64,000 nucleotides of DNA from JBQTHP01 sp052389755 (GTDB lineage: Bacteria; Pseudomonadota; Gammaproteobacteria; Steroidobacterales; Steroidobacteraceae): NCBI GenBank assembly GCA_052389755.1, contig JBQTHP010000017.1, forward strand, positions 45,039 to 109,038. The letters run 5' to 3'. A program made the translations under genes and the position numbers. Each line of letters opens with the position of its first letter. Positions within the stretch are counted from its first letter, which is position 1. The notes under the pieces were generated by a model. That model did not search any database. It had not been told where the DNA came from and was given only the letters and a program-made list of their open reading frames with translations. Shown one piece after another: positions 1 to 9,435 of the stretch.

Positions 1-25
1 ACCGTCAGAAAAGCAGCGCCCGGCG

Positions 26-493
26 ATGCAGGCGCCGGCGAAGGAGCCTTCGACGACGCAATCGGCGCCGAGGCAGCCCCTCATCAAGCAGCCCGCCAAG
101 GTGCGCACGGAGCCAAATCCGAAAAGGATGCATCTGGCGCTCGGAGCCGGGTTCGGGATAGTCGCAATCGTGGTGGTATCCGCGCTCTACCGGTATTCGG
201 ACCCGGCGCGGCCGGCTGTGTCCTCCTCGCCCGAAGCCGTACTGCATCGCGCAGAGCTCTCGCAATCCGTTGAGGACGCTTCCGAGCCCGACCCCATCCC
301 CGTGCGCGTGCAGAACCCGTTCGATCGTTCCGAAACCTTCGAGTTTCCGCCTGGCACGAGCGAAACGGATGCGCGGAATCTGGTGGCTGATCTCCTGATG
401 AAGCGGGCCATGGAGAGGCAAGCTCAACTGAAGACGAAGTCGGCGCGACAGACGAAGTCGACGCAACAGACGAAGTCCGCGCGACGGCGCTAG
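26..493 (+). CDS. Hypothetical single-pass membrane protein, possibly cut at the window edge
   Basis: I do not recognise this protein. The frame is open to the left window edge, so the ATG at 26 may not be the true start. It has a polar N-terminus (about residues 1-38), one membrane segment (about 39-54, rich in G, I, V and A), a Pro/Glu-rich extracytoplasmic part, and a C-terminal low-complexity tail built from the repeated unit QTKS (KSARQTKSTQQTKSAR). A conserved-looking stretch NPFDRSETFEFPPGTSE lies near residues 98-114. It lies 67 bp upstream of, and in the same orientation as, two paralogous membrane-anchored proteins, so the three may form one operon. Nothing visible suggests an enzyme; an envelope role is inference only. 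Confidence 0.55.
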   Translation: MQAPAKEPSTTQSAPRQPLIKQPAKVRTEPNPKRMHLALGAGFGIVAIVVVSALYRYSDPARPAVSSSPEAVLHRAELSQSVEDASEPDPIPVRVQNPFDRSETFEFPPGTSETDARNLVADLLMKRAMERQAQLKTKSARQTKSTQQTKSARRR

Positions 494-560
494 AACGTCG
501 CAGCAGAGCGCGTAATCTAACCGGTGGCCCTCAATGCCGTCGGGCGGAAGGAGACGCGCG

Positions 561-1856
561 ATGTCGAAGACGGGCGTGCTTCTAGGCGTTTCGCTGGCCC
601 TCAATGCGCTTCTCGTCGCGGTGTTTGCGATGCCGCTGCTGCCGTCCAGCGGCGCATCACGATCGCCCGCGAGCGAGGCCGGCGATGCGCAGGTCGATGT
701 CGTGCCGGACGATGGAAATCCGTTTCCCGCCAGTGATCCCGCAGCCGCTCGGCTGTCGAAACCAACCGTAGCGGAATCGCCGAGCGCGGGGTCGATGCAC
801 ATCCTTGGCGAGCATCTCGCGGAGCTGCGCAGGCGGGGCATGGATGGCGAGACCGTGAAGCTACTCGTGGTCGCCGAGGCCGAGCGGCTGTTTCGTCAGA
901 AAGCGCGCGAGCTGCTGCAACCTCGCACGCCCGCCGAGTACTGGCAGGCGTCCGAGACCTTCTACGGCGCGCCCACGATGATTGAAACGGCGCAGCTCGA
1001 GGCATTTCAGCGATTACGGCGGGAGAACCTGGCGGCCATCGAGCGGCTCGTCGGCGACGCCGAATTCGCATCGGCCGAGTCGAATTCGGCAACCACTTTC
1101 ATGCTCAGCGGCAGCACGGGTTTCGACTACCTGCCGACAGGCAAGCGTCTCGCGCTGCTCGAGTACATGGAGAGCGCGAGCGTCGAGGCGAATACGGACC
1201 TTTTGGGTCGTCTGCGCGCGTTCTCCACCGGCAACCGACACCAGGATGAGCTCAAGCGCGAGGAGCAGATCCGGTTCATCCTGGGGCCAGAGTCTTTCGA
1301 CCAGTACGTCAAGCACTCCTCTGGCAGCGCGCGTCGCCTCAGGCAGGAGCTGGCCGCGTTCCAGCCGAGCCGCGCCGAGTTCGACGCGCTCCTCGCGATC
1401 GAGCGCGAGTATCGAATGCGCGCAGCGGAGATGGGCGTTGCCAGAGATGCTACGTCCGTCGCCAAGCATGAATCGGTCACCGAGCAGAGGCGTAATGGAA
1501 TCAGGGCCGCGCTCGGTGATCAACGCTACGACGAGTACGAACAGGCAACCGACCCGGCGTTCAGGCAGCTCCGGCAGATCGCACGTGAAATGAAGATGAG
1601 CCCGGACGTAGCACGTGCGAGCTATGAGCTGGTCGAGCAGGCGCGGGCGAGAGTCGAAACGCTGACTGCGACTCGCGATCCGCGCGATCCGAAGCTGCAA
1701 GCAGAAGTCGCGGAGTTGCAGCGCGACCTGCAGGCGAAACTGATCGCGGATCTCGGTCTGCAGGATCTCAGCGAAGCGGACGCGCAGATCGTGCTGCAGG
1801 GGGCGGCCATAAACGTTCATTCTCACGCGCAGCGCGCGCTTCGGCGCGCGCAGTAG
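561..1856 (+). CDS. Hypothetical N-terminally anchored helical protein, copy A
   Basis: Unknown family, 431 aa. I chose the ATG at 561 because a Shine-Dalgarno-like GGAAGGAG lies just upstream (546-553) and the protein then begins MSKTGVLLGVSLALNALL, a clean N-terminal membrane anchor or signal; the in-frame ATG at 534 would add nine charged residues. After a Pro/Ser-rich linker the protein is almost entirely predicted helix. Two related modules are visible, each starting with a motif like ILGPESFDQY or ALGDQRYDEY and continuing with an Arg/Glu-rich helix. The next gene is a paralogue with the same start (MSKT, LG, SLALN), the same YWQA motif and the same two modules. Such proteins recall uncharacterised secreted helical proteins of Verrucomicrobia-like bacteria; that comparison is from memory. 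Confidence 0.7.
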   Translation: MSKTGVLLGVSLALNALLVAVFAMPLLPSSGASRSPASEAGDAQVDVVPDDGNPFPASDPAAARLSKPTVAESPSAGSMHILGEHLAELRRRGMDGETVKLLVVAEAERLFRQKARELLQPRTPAEYWQASETFYGAPTMIETAQLEAFQRLRRENLAAIERLVGDAEFASAESNSATTFMLSGSTGFDYLPTGKRLALLEYMESASVEANTDLLGRLRAFSTGNRHQDELKREEQIRFILGPESFDQYVKHSSGSARRLRQELAAFQPSRAEFDALLAIEREYRMRAAEMGVARDATSVAKHESVTEQRRNGIRAALGDQRYDEYEQATDPAFRQLRQIAREMKMSPDVARASYELVEQARARVETLTATRDPRDPKLQAEVAELQRDLQAKLIADLGLQDLSEADAQIVLQGAAINVHSHAQRALRRAQ

Positions 1857-1872
1857 CGGGACGAGGCGCACG

Positions 1873-3178
1873 ATGTCGAAGACGCGCGTGGTGCTCGGCA
1901 TTTCCCTGGCGCTGAACCTGATGCTTCTCGCCCTGTTCGCGATGCCGTCGGACGCTCTGCGTCCGGTTTCAGACGCAGCGCCATCACCACAGGAGCGCGC
2001 AGCGATCACGACAGTGACTCGCGAGGATCGCCAGGCGCCTCCGGCAGCTGCGGGTACGGCGATTGGATCCCCCGATGTCGATGTGCAGCCAGGCACCGCA
2101 CGAGGCGAGTGGACCGAACAGGTGCGCCATCACGTCGCGGAGCTTCGCAGGGGGGGGCGTCGATGAGAATACGGTCAGGCTCCTCGGCGTGGCGGTGGCC
2201 GAACGGCTCTATCGACTGCGAGCGCGCGAGCTGCTCAAACCTCCGCCCGGCGAAGAGTACTGGCAGGCGCGCGCGACAATATTCGGATCGCCCGGCCCCG
2301 ATGCAGCGAAGCTCAAGGAATTTCAGCGCATGCGCCGCGACAGGCTCGCGTTGATCGAGGAACTGTTCGGTGACGTCGGCGCCATCTCGACGGAGTTCAA
2401 CACGCCCAATCACTTTGCGTGGCCGCACTACGGACAATCGGAATTCGCCTACGTGCCAGGCGACCAACGCCTGGCACTCATCGAGTATTTCGAACGCGTC
2501 AGCACCGGCGCGGACAAAAGCCGCGCAAGCCGTCTCGCGCGCCGGCTATGGACTTCGCCGGAAGCGGAGGTCAGCCAGGACGAAGCGATCAAGGGCATCC
2601 TCGGACCGGAGCTTTTCGAGGAGTATGAGCGACGGTCGTCCAGCACCTCGGGCATGCTCAAATATGAGCTGTCCGCATTTCAGCCGAGCCGAGCAGAGTT
2701 CGACGCCCTGCTGCGCATCGAGCGCGACTTCAGTGCGCGCATTGCAGAGGCCGGCAGGCAGACGGCCACGGGCACGGAGTCGAAGCTTCTCGCCGTCCAG
2801 GAAGAGAAGCGCGAGGCCGCCAAGAGCATCCTGGGCGACGTGCGCTACGCGGAGTACGAGCGGACGACCGACGGAGCGTTCCGACACCTGGACTCGCTCG
2901 CCCGTGAGATGGGGTTGGGCGCGCCTGTCGCGCGCGCAGGCTACGCGCACATCGAGCAGGCCAGAACGAAAGTCGAGGCATTGACGGCGGGGAAGGAGAT
3001 GAGCGACCCGAAAGTGCAGGCCGGCATTCAGGCAATCCAGCGCGACCTGCAGTCGAAGCTCGTGGATGAATTCGGCATGCGGGGCATGAGCGAGCGCGAG
3101 GCACAGGCGCTTCTTGGACCGGCCATGAACGTATATCCGCAGCGCGTGGCAGCCCGCTTCTTTCGATGGGGATCGTAG
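1873..3178 (+). pseudogene. Paralogue of the preceding helical protein, frameshifted in a G8 run
   Basis: The gene starts at ATG 1873 (MSKTRVVLGISLALNLMLL), 16 bp after its paralogue. The first frame stops at 2166 (residue 97), but the homologous sequence continues in the next forward frame to the stop at 3178 (VDENTVRLLGVAVAERLYR, matching MDGETVKLLVVAEAERLFR in copy A). The break lies in a run of eight G at 2150-2157. With seven G the frame would read through with correct homology, and the total length of 1306 nt is one base over a multiple of three. The restored product would be 434 aa. It could be a sequencing error, a fixed mutation, or a slippage-prone tract used for phase variation; the sequence alone cannot decide. 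Confidence 0.75.
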
Positions 3179-3189
3179 CGGGCCGGCCA

Positions 3190-3648
3190 TCAACGCAGCT
3201 GCGGCTCCCGCACCTCACGCACCTGACCGCTCCCAAGTTCCACCGATCCGCTCAGGAATCCTGTTCCCTCGAGCTCGAGCGTATACAGAAGAGTCTTCGA
3301 CGCCTCACCGTCGCCGCGCACCGCCGTCGGCGGCCCGAGCAATGCGATCACTTCGCTTTCGGACATGCCCGGGCGCAGCTTCCTCCATGGGCCGGACGAG
3401 ACCCAGGCAAGCTCGCCAACGTCGGCCCCATCCTTTGCTGATCGGGGCCGACCGGGCGTCGCGGCACTCTTCAGCCGCGCGATCTCCCGCTCGAGACTCT
3501 CGATCTTGCGTGCCTGCTCGCGAACCACGCGATTGAGCTCCGCCACATCCTGGCGAAGCTGCTCAACGCGCACGTCCTCGGCGTCGACGGCGGCCGATCC
3601 GGCGGACCACAGTACGCAAGCAATCAGAATCGGGCGTCCGCTCTTCAT
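3190..3648 (-). CDS. Secreted coiled-coil protein with a BamE/SmpA-like domain
   Basis: 152 aa. The N-terminus MKSGRPILIACVLWSAGSAA is a likely signal peptide. Residues about 27-62 are a heptad-rich coiled coil (RVEQLRQDVAELNRVVREQ). The C-terminal half carries a motif typical of the SmpA/OmlA (BamE) fold, LRPGMSESEVIALLGPPT, followed by a short beta-rich stretch ending at residue 152. This combination fits a periplasmic or outer-membrane-associated protein, but there is no lipobox cysteine in the usual place, so it is not BamE itself. It is convergent with the frameshifted gene (11 bp between stops) and divergent from gmk, whose start lies 17 bp away. Confidence 0.65.
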   Translation of the reverse strand: MKSGRPILIACVLWSAGSAAVDAEDVRVEQLRQDVAELNRVVREQARKIESLEREIARLKSAATPGRPRSAKDGADVGELAWVSSGPWRKLRPGMSESEVIALLGPPTAVRGDGEASKTLLYTLELEGTGFLSGSVELGSGQVREVREPQLR

Positions 3649-3665
3649 GTACTCTTTTGTAACCG

Positions 3666-4313
3666 ATGTCTGCCGTCGAGAAAATGCCGAATCGGCGCGG
3701 CCGCCTCTTCGTGATTGCGGCGCCCTCCGGCGCGGGCAAGACCTCGCTGGTCAAGACGCTTCTCGAGCGCAAACCCGAGCTCGTGGTATCGATCTCGCAC
3801 ACCACCCGACCCAGGCGTCCGACGGAAGCGGACGGCCGCGAATACCACTTCGTCAGCAAGGAGGATTTCAACCGATTGCGTGACGAGGGTGCCTTCCTCG
3901 AGCACGCGGAGGTGTTCGACAACTCGTATGCCACCGGACGCGGCACCGTCGAGCGCCTGCTCGCGGCCGGCAAGAACGTGATCCTCGAGATCGACTGGCA
4001 GGGGGCACAGCAGGTGCGCAAAGCGCTGCCGGACGCCGAAACCGTTTTCATCCTTCCGCCCTCCAGGCGCTCACTCGAGGATCGGCTGCGCAAACGCATG
4101 ACCGATTCCGAAGAAGTCATTCAGCGCCGCCTGCGCGATGCCGTCACCGATATGTCCCACTGGAAGGAGTTCAAGTACGTGGTCGTGAACGATGACTTCG
4201 ATCGAGCGGCCGGGGAGCTCGTCGCGATAGTGGAAGGTCGGGGAGCGCCGCTACGCGCCGACCGCCGCGAGCTTAAAGCGCTGCTGCGCACGCTCGTGGG
4301 TGCAACGGATTGA
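3666..4313 (+). CDS. gmk: Guanylate kinase
   Basis: Phosphorylates GMP to GDP with ATP, in the cytoplasm. The 215 aa match the usual length. Seen directly: P-loop APSGAGKTS (about residues 19-27), GMP-binding [19 protein letters not shown], the [11 protein letters not shown] segment, and the lid [12 protein letters not shown]. The first ATG at 3666 is used; [10 protein letters not shown] (residue 7) is an alternative start. It heads a block with rpoZ, spoT and recG that resembles the gmk-rpoZ-spoT-recG order of gammaproteobacteria, linking nucleotide and stringent-response genes. Confidence 0.96.
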   Translation: MSAVEKMPNRRGRLFVIAAPSGAGKTSLVKTLLERKPELVVSISHTTRPRRPTEADGREYHFVSKEDFNRLRDEGAFLEHAEVFDNSYATGRGTVERLLAAGKNVILEIDWQGAQQVRKALPDAETVFILPPSRRSLEDRLRKRMTDSEEVIQRRLRDAVTDMSHWKEFKYVVVNDDFDRAAGELVAIVEGRGAPLRADRRELKALLRTLVGATD

Positions 4314-4419
4314 TCAGATTGATATTTCGCAGGTTTTCAGCTGGCGCGCGCCTGCGCACCTGCATTACACTATTTTTTCTGTCCGGTATTCCCGATTCCC
4401 CAGAGGCTTAAGCAAAGAC

Positions 4420-4698
4420 ATGGCACGAGTCACCGTCGAAGACTGTCTGCAGAACGTCGATAACCTCTTCCAGCTCGTGCTGCTCGCGGCACAGCGCGCA
4501 CGCCGACTTGCGAACGGCGCCGAGCCGACCGTCGCGTGGGAGAACGACAAGCCCACCGTCGTCGCGCTGCGCGAAATCGCCGAGGGCAATGTCACCATCG
4601 ACATGCTGCGCGAGCCCGAGCCGCCGGCGGAGTCCATGGCGGATGCCGACAACCAGTCGAGCTTCCGCGCGCCGCAATTCGGTCTTATCGGGGAGTAG
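4420..4698 (+). CDS. rpoZ: RNA polymerase omega subunit
   Basis: 92 aa. Omega binds the beta-prime subunit, assists RNA polymerase assembly, and forms part of a ppGpp site in proteobacteria. The start [20 protein letters not shown] and the following [14 protein letters not shown] are the family signature. I chose ATG 4420; the longer frame from 4300 encodes no omega-like sequence. The roughly 105 bp between gmk and rpoZ is AT-richer than its surroundings and probably holds a promoter (TACACT at about 4366 is a possible -10), but no convincing -35 is seen. spoT follows after 39 bp. Confidence 0.96.
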   Translation: MARVTVEDCLQNVDNLFQLVLLAAQRARRLANGAEPTVAWENDKPTVVALREIAEGNVTIDMLREPEPPAESMADADNQSSFRAPQFGLIGE

Positions 4699-4737
4699 GC
4701 AGACACGAGCCGCGAGGCTCGCTAGCGCCTCGCGCAC

Positions 4738-6912
4738 ATGGACTATGCGTCTTCGCTCCTGGGACTGCTCCCCGGAAGACGCACTCCGGGCCTCAAAGAG
4801 CTTCTAAGCACCGTCGAGACGTACCTGCCGGCCGAGCAGGTCGAGCGCATTCGCGAGGCGGCCGAGTTCGGCGCCTCCGCGCACAAGGGACAGAAGCGCC
4901 TCTCGGGCGAGCCGTACATCGCGCATCCCGTCGCAGCGGCGTCGATTCTCGCGGATCTGCACCTCGATACCGACACGATCGTCGCTGCGATCCTGCACGA
5001 CGTCATCGAAGACACGCCCACGCCGAAGGATCAGCTGGCGGAGCGCTTCGGTGCGGATGTCGCGGAGCTCGTCGACGGGGTTACCAAACTCGACCAGATC
5101 CGCTTCAAGAGCCGCGAAGAAGCGCAGGCGGAATCGTTCCGCAAGATGCTGCTCGCGATGGTGCGCGACCTGCGCGTGATCCTCGTGAAGCTCGCGGACC
5201 GCATGCACAACATGCGCACGATCGACGCGGTGGTGCCGGCACGGCGTCGTGCGGTGGCGCGCGAGACGCTGGAGATCTACGCGCCCATCGCCGAGCGCCT
5301 CGGCCTCTACAACATCAAGCTCGAGCTCGAGGACCTCGGCTTTCGCGCGCTCTACCCGCAGCGCTACCGGGTCCTCGAACGCGCGCTGAAGCGCGCGCGC
5401 GGCAACCAGAAGGAGTTCCTGAAGAAGATCGAGCAGCAGCTGCAGGCGGCGCTGCTCAAGAATGAGATCGCCGCGCGCGTCGGGACGCGCGAGAAGCACC
5501 TCTACGGCATCTACCGCAAGATGCTGCGCAAGCGCGCGACGCTCAACGAAATCGTGGACGTGTACGGAATCCGCGTGGTCGTGGAGAGCGTGGACACGAC
5601 CTACCGCGCGCTCGGCGTCGTGCACAGCGTCTTCAAGCCGATGCCCGGCCGCTTCAAGGACTACGTCGCGATTCCGCGAGCGAACGGCTATCAGTCGCTG
5701 CACACGACGCTTTTCGGACCGAATGCCGTGCCGATCGAAGTGCAGATCCGCACCGAGGACATGCACCGCGTCGCGGAGTCGGGCATCGCCGCGCACTGGA
5801 AGTACAAGGTCGGCGCGGGTGACAGCGCGACGCAGCAGGAGCGGGCGCGCGAGTGGCTGTCGAATCTCGTCGACATGCAGGAGGCGGGCAGCTCGGAGGA
5901 TTTCCTCGAGAGCGTCAAGGTCGACCTCTTTCCGGACAAGGTGTACGTGTTCACGCCCAAGGGCAAGATCCTGCGACTGCCCAGTGGATCGACCGTGGTC
6001 GATTTCGCGTACGCCGTGCACACCGACATCGGCAATCGCTGTGTCGCGGCCAAGGTGGACCGCCGCCTCATCCCGCTGCGTACGGTGCTCCGCAACGGCG
6101 ACACGGTGGAGATCATCACTGCGAAGGGCGCGAAGCCGAATCCCGCGTGGGTGAGCTTCGTCGTGACCGCGAAGGCACGGTCGGCCATTCGCCACTATCT
6201 GAAGGGACTGCGCCGCAGCGAGGCGATCGCGCTCGGACGGCGGCTGCTCAATCAGGCGCTGGCGGAATTCAAGCTGGACCTGGACGAGGTGAGCCCGGAG
6301 GCGATGCGTGCGGCCATCGCCGAGCTCGGCATGAAGGACATCGACGAGCTCTACGAGAAGATCGGTCTCGGCGAACGCATTGCGCCGCTCGTCGCGCGGC
6401 GGCTTCTGCCCTCGGGTCCCGAGGATGCCTCGGGCCAGCCGGCGCCACTTGCCGTTGCGGGCACCGAAGGCCTGCTGGTCACGTACGCGCGCTGCTGCTT
6501 TCCGATTCCGTACGACCCGATCTTCGCGTTCCTCTCGGCGGGGCGCGGCATCGTCATCCACCGCGAGAACTGCGTGAACGTCGAGGACTATCGCAAGCAT
6601 CCGGAGAAGTGGCTGCCGGTCGCATGGCAGACCGGGCCCGATCGGTTCTTCAGCTCCGAGATCCGCGTCGAGGTCGCCAATCGCATGGGCGTGCTCGCCG
6701 CGGTCGCCGCGGCCATCTCCAGCACCGAGACCAACATCGACCACGTTTCGGTCGAAGAGCGCGACAGCGATACTTCGGCGCTGGTGTTCGAGCTGAAGGT
6801 GCGCGACCGCAAGCATCTCGCGCGCATCGTGCGCGTCATCCGCCGCATGTCCGAGGTGTTGCGCGTCACGCGTACCATCGCCGCACATTCCAGGAAGAGG
6901 GCAGGTTCATGA
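4738..6912 (+). CDS. spoT: Bifunctional (p)ppGpp synthetase/hydrolase SpoT
   Basis: 724 aa, standard for Rel/Spo enzymes. It makes and degrades (p)ppGpp in the stringent response. The N-terminal HD hydrolase domain is intact (HD at residues 87-88 in ILHDVIEDT), which identifies SpoT/Rel rather than a hydrolase-dead RelA. The synthetase domain ([28 protein letters not shown]), a TGS domain ([24 protein letters not shown]) and a C-terminal ACT domain ([19 protein letters not shown]) follow in order. The start ATG 4738 lies 39 bp after rpoZ. The stop overlaps the ridA start as ATGA, indicating translational coupling. Confidence 0.96.
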   Translation: MDYASSLLGLLPGRRTPGLKELLSTVETYLPAEQVERIREAAEFGASAHKGQKRLSGEPYIAHPVAAASILADLHLDTDTIVAAILHDVIEDTPTPKDQLAERFGADVAELVDGVTKLDQIRFKSREEAQAESFRKMLLAMVRDLRVILVKLADRMHNMRTIDAVVPARRRAVARETLEIYAPIAERLGLYNIKLELEDLGFRALYPQRYRVLERALKRARGNQKEFLKKIEQQLQAALLKNEIAARVGTREKHLYGIYRKMLRKRATLNEIVDVYGIRVVVESVDTTYRALGVVHSVFKPMPGRFKDYVAIPRANGYQSLHTTLFGPNAVPIEVQIRTEDMHRVAESGIAAHWKYKVGAGDSATQQERAREWLSNLVDMQEAGSSEDFLESVKVDLFPDKVYVFTPKGKILRLPSGSTVVDFAYAVHTDIGNRCVAAKVDRRLIPLRTVLRNGDTVEIITAKGAKPNPAWVSFVVTAKARSAIRHYLKGLRRSEAIALGRRLLNQALAEFKLDLDEVSPEAMRAAIAELGMKDIDELYEKIGLGERIAPLVARRLLPSGPEDASGQPAPLAVAGTEGLLVTYARCCFPIPYDPIFAFLSAGRGIVIHRENCVNVEDYRKHPEKWLPVAWQTGPDRFFSSEIRVEVANRMGVLAAVAAAISSTETNIDHVSVEERDSDTSALVFELKVRDRKHLARIVRVIRRMSEVLRVTRTIAAHSRKRAGS

Positions 6913-7292
6913 AGCGGGAGATCATCCACACCAAGCGTGCGCCGCAGGCAATCGGCACGTACTCGCAGGCCGTACGGGTCGGCGACACGATCTACCTCTC
7001 CGGGCAGATTCCGCTCGACCCGGAGACGATGCAGCTCGTGAGCGGCGACATCGAGGCGGAGATCCGCCGCGTGTTCGAGAACCTGAAGGCGGTCGCCGAG
7101 GCGGCCGGCGCGACGCTCGCGAACGCCGTGAAGGTCAACGTGTTTCTCACCGATCTCGCCCACTTCGCCAAGGTGAACGAGGTCATGGCGCAGTATTGCA
7201 AGGAGCCCTATCCAGCGCGCGCCGCGGTCGGCGTGGCGCAGCTCCCGCGCGGCGCGCGGGTCGAGATCGAGTGCATTCTCTGCCTCGCATGA
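6909..7292 (+). CDS. ridA: RidA family enamine/imine deaminase
   Basis: 127 aa. RidA (YjgF/YER057c/UK114) hydrolyses reactive 2-aminoacrylate and related imines formed by PLP enzymes. Family signatures are present: [19 protein letters not shown] near the N-terminus, [18 protein letters not shown] in the middle, and the C-terminal [20 protein letters not shown], which includes the substrate-binding arginine of active members. It starts at ATG 6909, overlapping the spoT stop by 4 bp, and its stop overlaps the proposed recG ATG by 4 bp. A ridA between spoT and recG is a frequent gammaproteobacterial arrangement. Confidence 0.93.
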   Translation: MKREIIHTKRAPQAIGTYSQAVRVGDTIYLSGQIPLDPETMQLVSGDIEAEIRRVFENLKAVAEAAGATLANAVKVNVFLTDLAHFAKVNEVMAQYCKEPYPARAAVGVAQLPRGARVEIECILCLA

Positions 7293-9424
7293 GGCCCCCC
7301 TCACCCAACCCTCTCCCCCGCGTTGCGGGGGAGAGGGTGCCGAAGGCGGGTGAGGAGGAGCAGCGCCCGGTCACCGCACTGCGCGGCGTCGGCGCGGCGC
7401 TCGCCGGCAAGCTCGAACGCCTCGGCGTTGCGCAGGTGCAGGATCTGCTGTTCCTGCTGCCGCTGCGCTACGAGGACCGCACGCGCATCGTCCCGATCGG
7501 TGCGTTGCTGCCCGGGATGCGCGTCGCCGTCGAGGGCGAAGTGCAGCTGACCGAGGTGACCTATCGCCGCCGACGGCAGCTCTTGAGTCGCATCGCCGAT
7601 GGCTCGGGATTTCTTACCCTGCGATTCTTCTACTTTTCCGCGGCTCAGCAGCAGGGCCTCGCGCGAGGCGTGCGGGTACGCTGCCATGGGGAGGTTCGGC
7701 GCGGGCCTCTCGGGCTCGAGATCGTGCACCCGGAATACCGGCTCCTGCGCGGCGAAGCGGCGCCGCTCGAAGAGACGCTGACGCCGATCTACCCGGGCAC
7801 CGAAGGCGTCCCTCAGGGGCGATTGCGCGCCCTCATCTCGCAGGCCCTCGGCGAGCTCGAGCGTCGCGGCGTGCGCGACTGGATTCCTTCGCACGTGCTC
7901 GCGCCGCTCGGTCTGCCCTCGCTCAACGAGGCGCTCGCCTACATGCATCGACCGCCACGCGAGGCGCGCCTCGATGAGCTCGCCGCGGGTCGCCATCCCG
8001 CACAGCGACGACTCGCGTTCGAGGAGCTTCTGGCGCAGCACCTCAGCCTGAAACTCCTGCGCCGCGAGGTTCAGAGCGATCCGGCCTGGCCGCTCGAAGA
8101 CCTGGACCACGTCGCGACGCGGTTCATTTCGGCTCTGCCATTTGCGCTCACGAACGCGCAATCACGCGCATTCATCGAAATCGACGCCGACATGCGAGCG
8201 GGCCGACCAATGGTTCGCCTGCTGCAGGGCGATGTCGGCTCGGGCAAAACGGTCGTGGCGGCGGCGGCCGCCGCGCGCGCGGCCGGAACCGGTCTGCAGG
8301 CGGTGCTGATGGCGCCCACGGAACTACTCGCCGAGCAACATTGGGCGAACCTGGATTCGTGGTTCCGGCCGCTCGGCATTCCCGTCGCGCTCGTCACGGG
8401 CTCGCAGACGGCCCGGGCGCGCCGCAGCGCGCTCGAGACGCTGGCCTCCGGCGAAGTACCCGTCGCCGTCGGAACCCATGCGCTCTTTCAGGAAGGAATG
8501 GAGTTCGCGCGGCTCGCGCTCATCATCGTCGATGAGCAGCATCGCTTCGGAGTGCAGCAGCGGCTACGCCTCAAGGAAAAGGGCGGCAAGGCGGGGCGCG
8601 TTCCGCACCAGCTCATCATGACCGCGACGCCGATTCCCCGGACGCTCGCGATGACGGCCTACGCGGATCTAGACATCTCCGTGATCGACGAGCTGCCCCC
8701 TGGACGCACGCCGGTGCAGACGGTCGTGGTGCCCGAGCAGCGCCGCCAGGAGGTCGTTGCGCGCATTCTCCGAGCCTGCCGCGCCGGGCGGCAGGCGTAC
8801 TGGGTCTGTCCGCTGATCGACGAATCCGACGAGCTGCGCTATCAGGCGGCCGAAGAGACCGCCGCGGCGCTCGCGGAAGCTCTGCCCGACGTGCAGGTCG
8901 GGATCGTGCATGGTCGCATGCCTCCGGCGAAGAAGGACGCGGCGATGCACGCGTTCAACGCGGGCCGCATCCAGTTGCTCGTCGCGACCACCGTCATCGA
9001 AGTCGGCGTCGACGTGCCGAACGCGACGCTCATGGTGATCGAGAACGCCGAGCGCATGGGGCTCGCGCAGCTGCACCAGCTGCGCGGCCGCGTCGGACGC
9101 GGCGCGGAGGCGAGCACGTGCGTGCTGCTCTATCGCGCACCGCTGTCCGAGCTCGCGCGCGAGCGCCTGAAGGTGATTCGCGAGACGAATGACGGCTTCG
9201 AAATCGCGCGCCGCGATCTCGAGTTGAGAGGCCCGGGCGAGCTGCTCGGCACGCGCCAGACCGGTCTTGCGCAGATGCGCGTCGCCGATCTCGTGCGCGA
9301 TGCCGACCTGCTGACCCGCGTGCAGCAGGCGGCGGAGCTGATGCTCGCGCAACACCCGGATAATATCGCGCCGCTGACCGCGCGCTGGGTCGGCACCGGC
9401 GAGCGTTTCGGACGTGTGGGCTGA
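7289..9424 (+). CDS. recG: ATP-dependent DNA helicase RecG
   Basis: Remodels stalled replication forks and branch-migrates Holliday junctions. From ATG 7289 the product is 711 aa. Seen: wedge/OB domain (residues about 30-180), Walker [19 protein letters not shown] box ([10 protein letters not shown]), motif [12 protein letters not shown], and the C-terminal helicase motifs ([23 protein letters not shown]). Start choice is open. ATG 7289 overlaps the ridA stop, but residues 3-22 are encoded by a REP-like palindrome and do not resemble RecG. An in-frame GTG at 7337, next to GGGGAGAGG, would give 695 aa and may be the original start. Confidence 0.95.
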   Translation: MRPPSPNPLPRVAGERVPKAGEEEQRPVTALRGVGAALAGKLERLGVAQVQDLLFLLPLRYEDRTRIVPIGALLPGMRVAVEGEVQLTEVTYRRRRQLLSRIADGSGFLTLRFFYFSAAQQQGLARGVRVRCHGEVRRGPLGLEIVHPEYRLLRGEAAPLEETLTPIYPGTEGVPQGRLRALISQALGELERRGVRDWIPSHVLAPLGLPSLNEALAYMHRPPREARLDELAAGRHPAQRRLAFEELLAQHLSLKLLRREVQSDPAWPLEDLDHVATRFISALPFALTNAQSRAFIEIDADMRAGRPMVRLLQGDVGSGKTVVAAAAAARAAGTGLQAVLMAPTELLAEQHWANLDSWFRPLGIPVALVTGSQTARARRSALETLASGEVPVAVGTHALFQEGMEFARLALIIVDEQHRFGVQQRLRLKEKGGKAGRVPHQLIMTATPIPRTLAMTAYADLDISVIDELPPGRTPVQTVVVPEQRRQEVVARILRACRAGRQAYWVCPLIDESDELRYQAAEETAAALAEALPDVQVGIVHGRMPPAKKDAAMHAFNAGRIQLLVATTVIEVGVDVPNATLMVIENAERMGLAQLHQLRGRVGRGAEASTCVLLYRAPLSELARERLKVIRETNDGFEIARRDLELRGPGELLGTRQTGLAQMRVADLVRDADLLTRVQQAAELMLAQHPDNIAPLTARWVGTGERFGRVG
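7297..7355 (+). repeat. REP-like palindromic element lying inside the start of recG
   Basis: Nested inverted repeats: the outer arms CCTCACCC and GGGTGAGG enclose CCCTCTCCCCC, the loop GCGTTGC, and GGGGGAGAGGG. A second copy with the same arm sequences is at 55960-56016. The CCCTCACCC/CTCTCCCC type is a common extragenic palindrome in proteobacteria (established from general experience, not searched here). Here it sits immediately after the ridA stop and is translated as the first residues of the recG frame. Confidence 0.8.
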
Positions 9425-9435
9425 CGGATTCTACG

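Noticed and set aside
4804..6888. Very long open frame on the minus strand opposite spoT (694 codons)
   Set aside because: It is the mirror frame of a high-GC gene; composition is His/Arg/Asp-rich without domains, and spoT on the plus strand has every expected motif.
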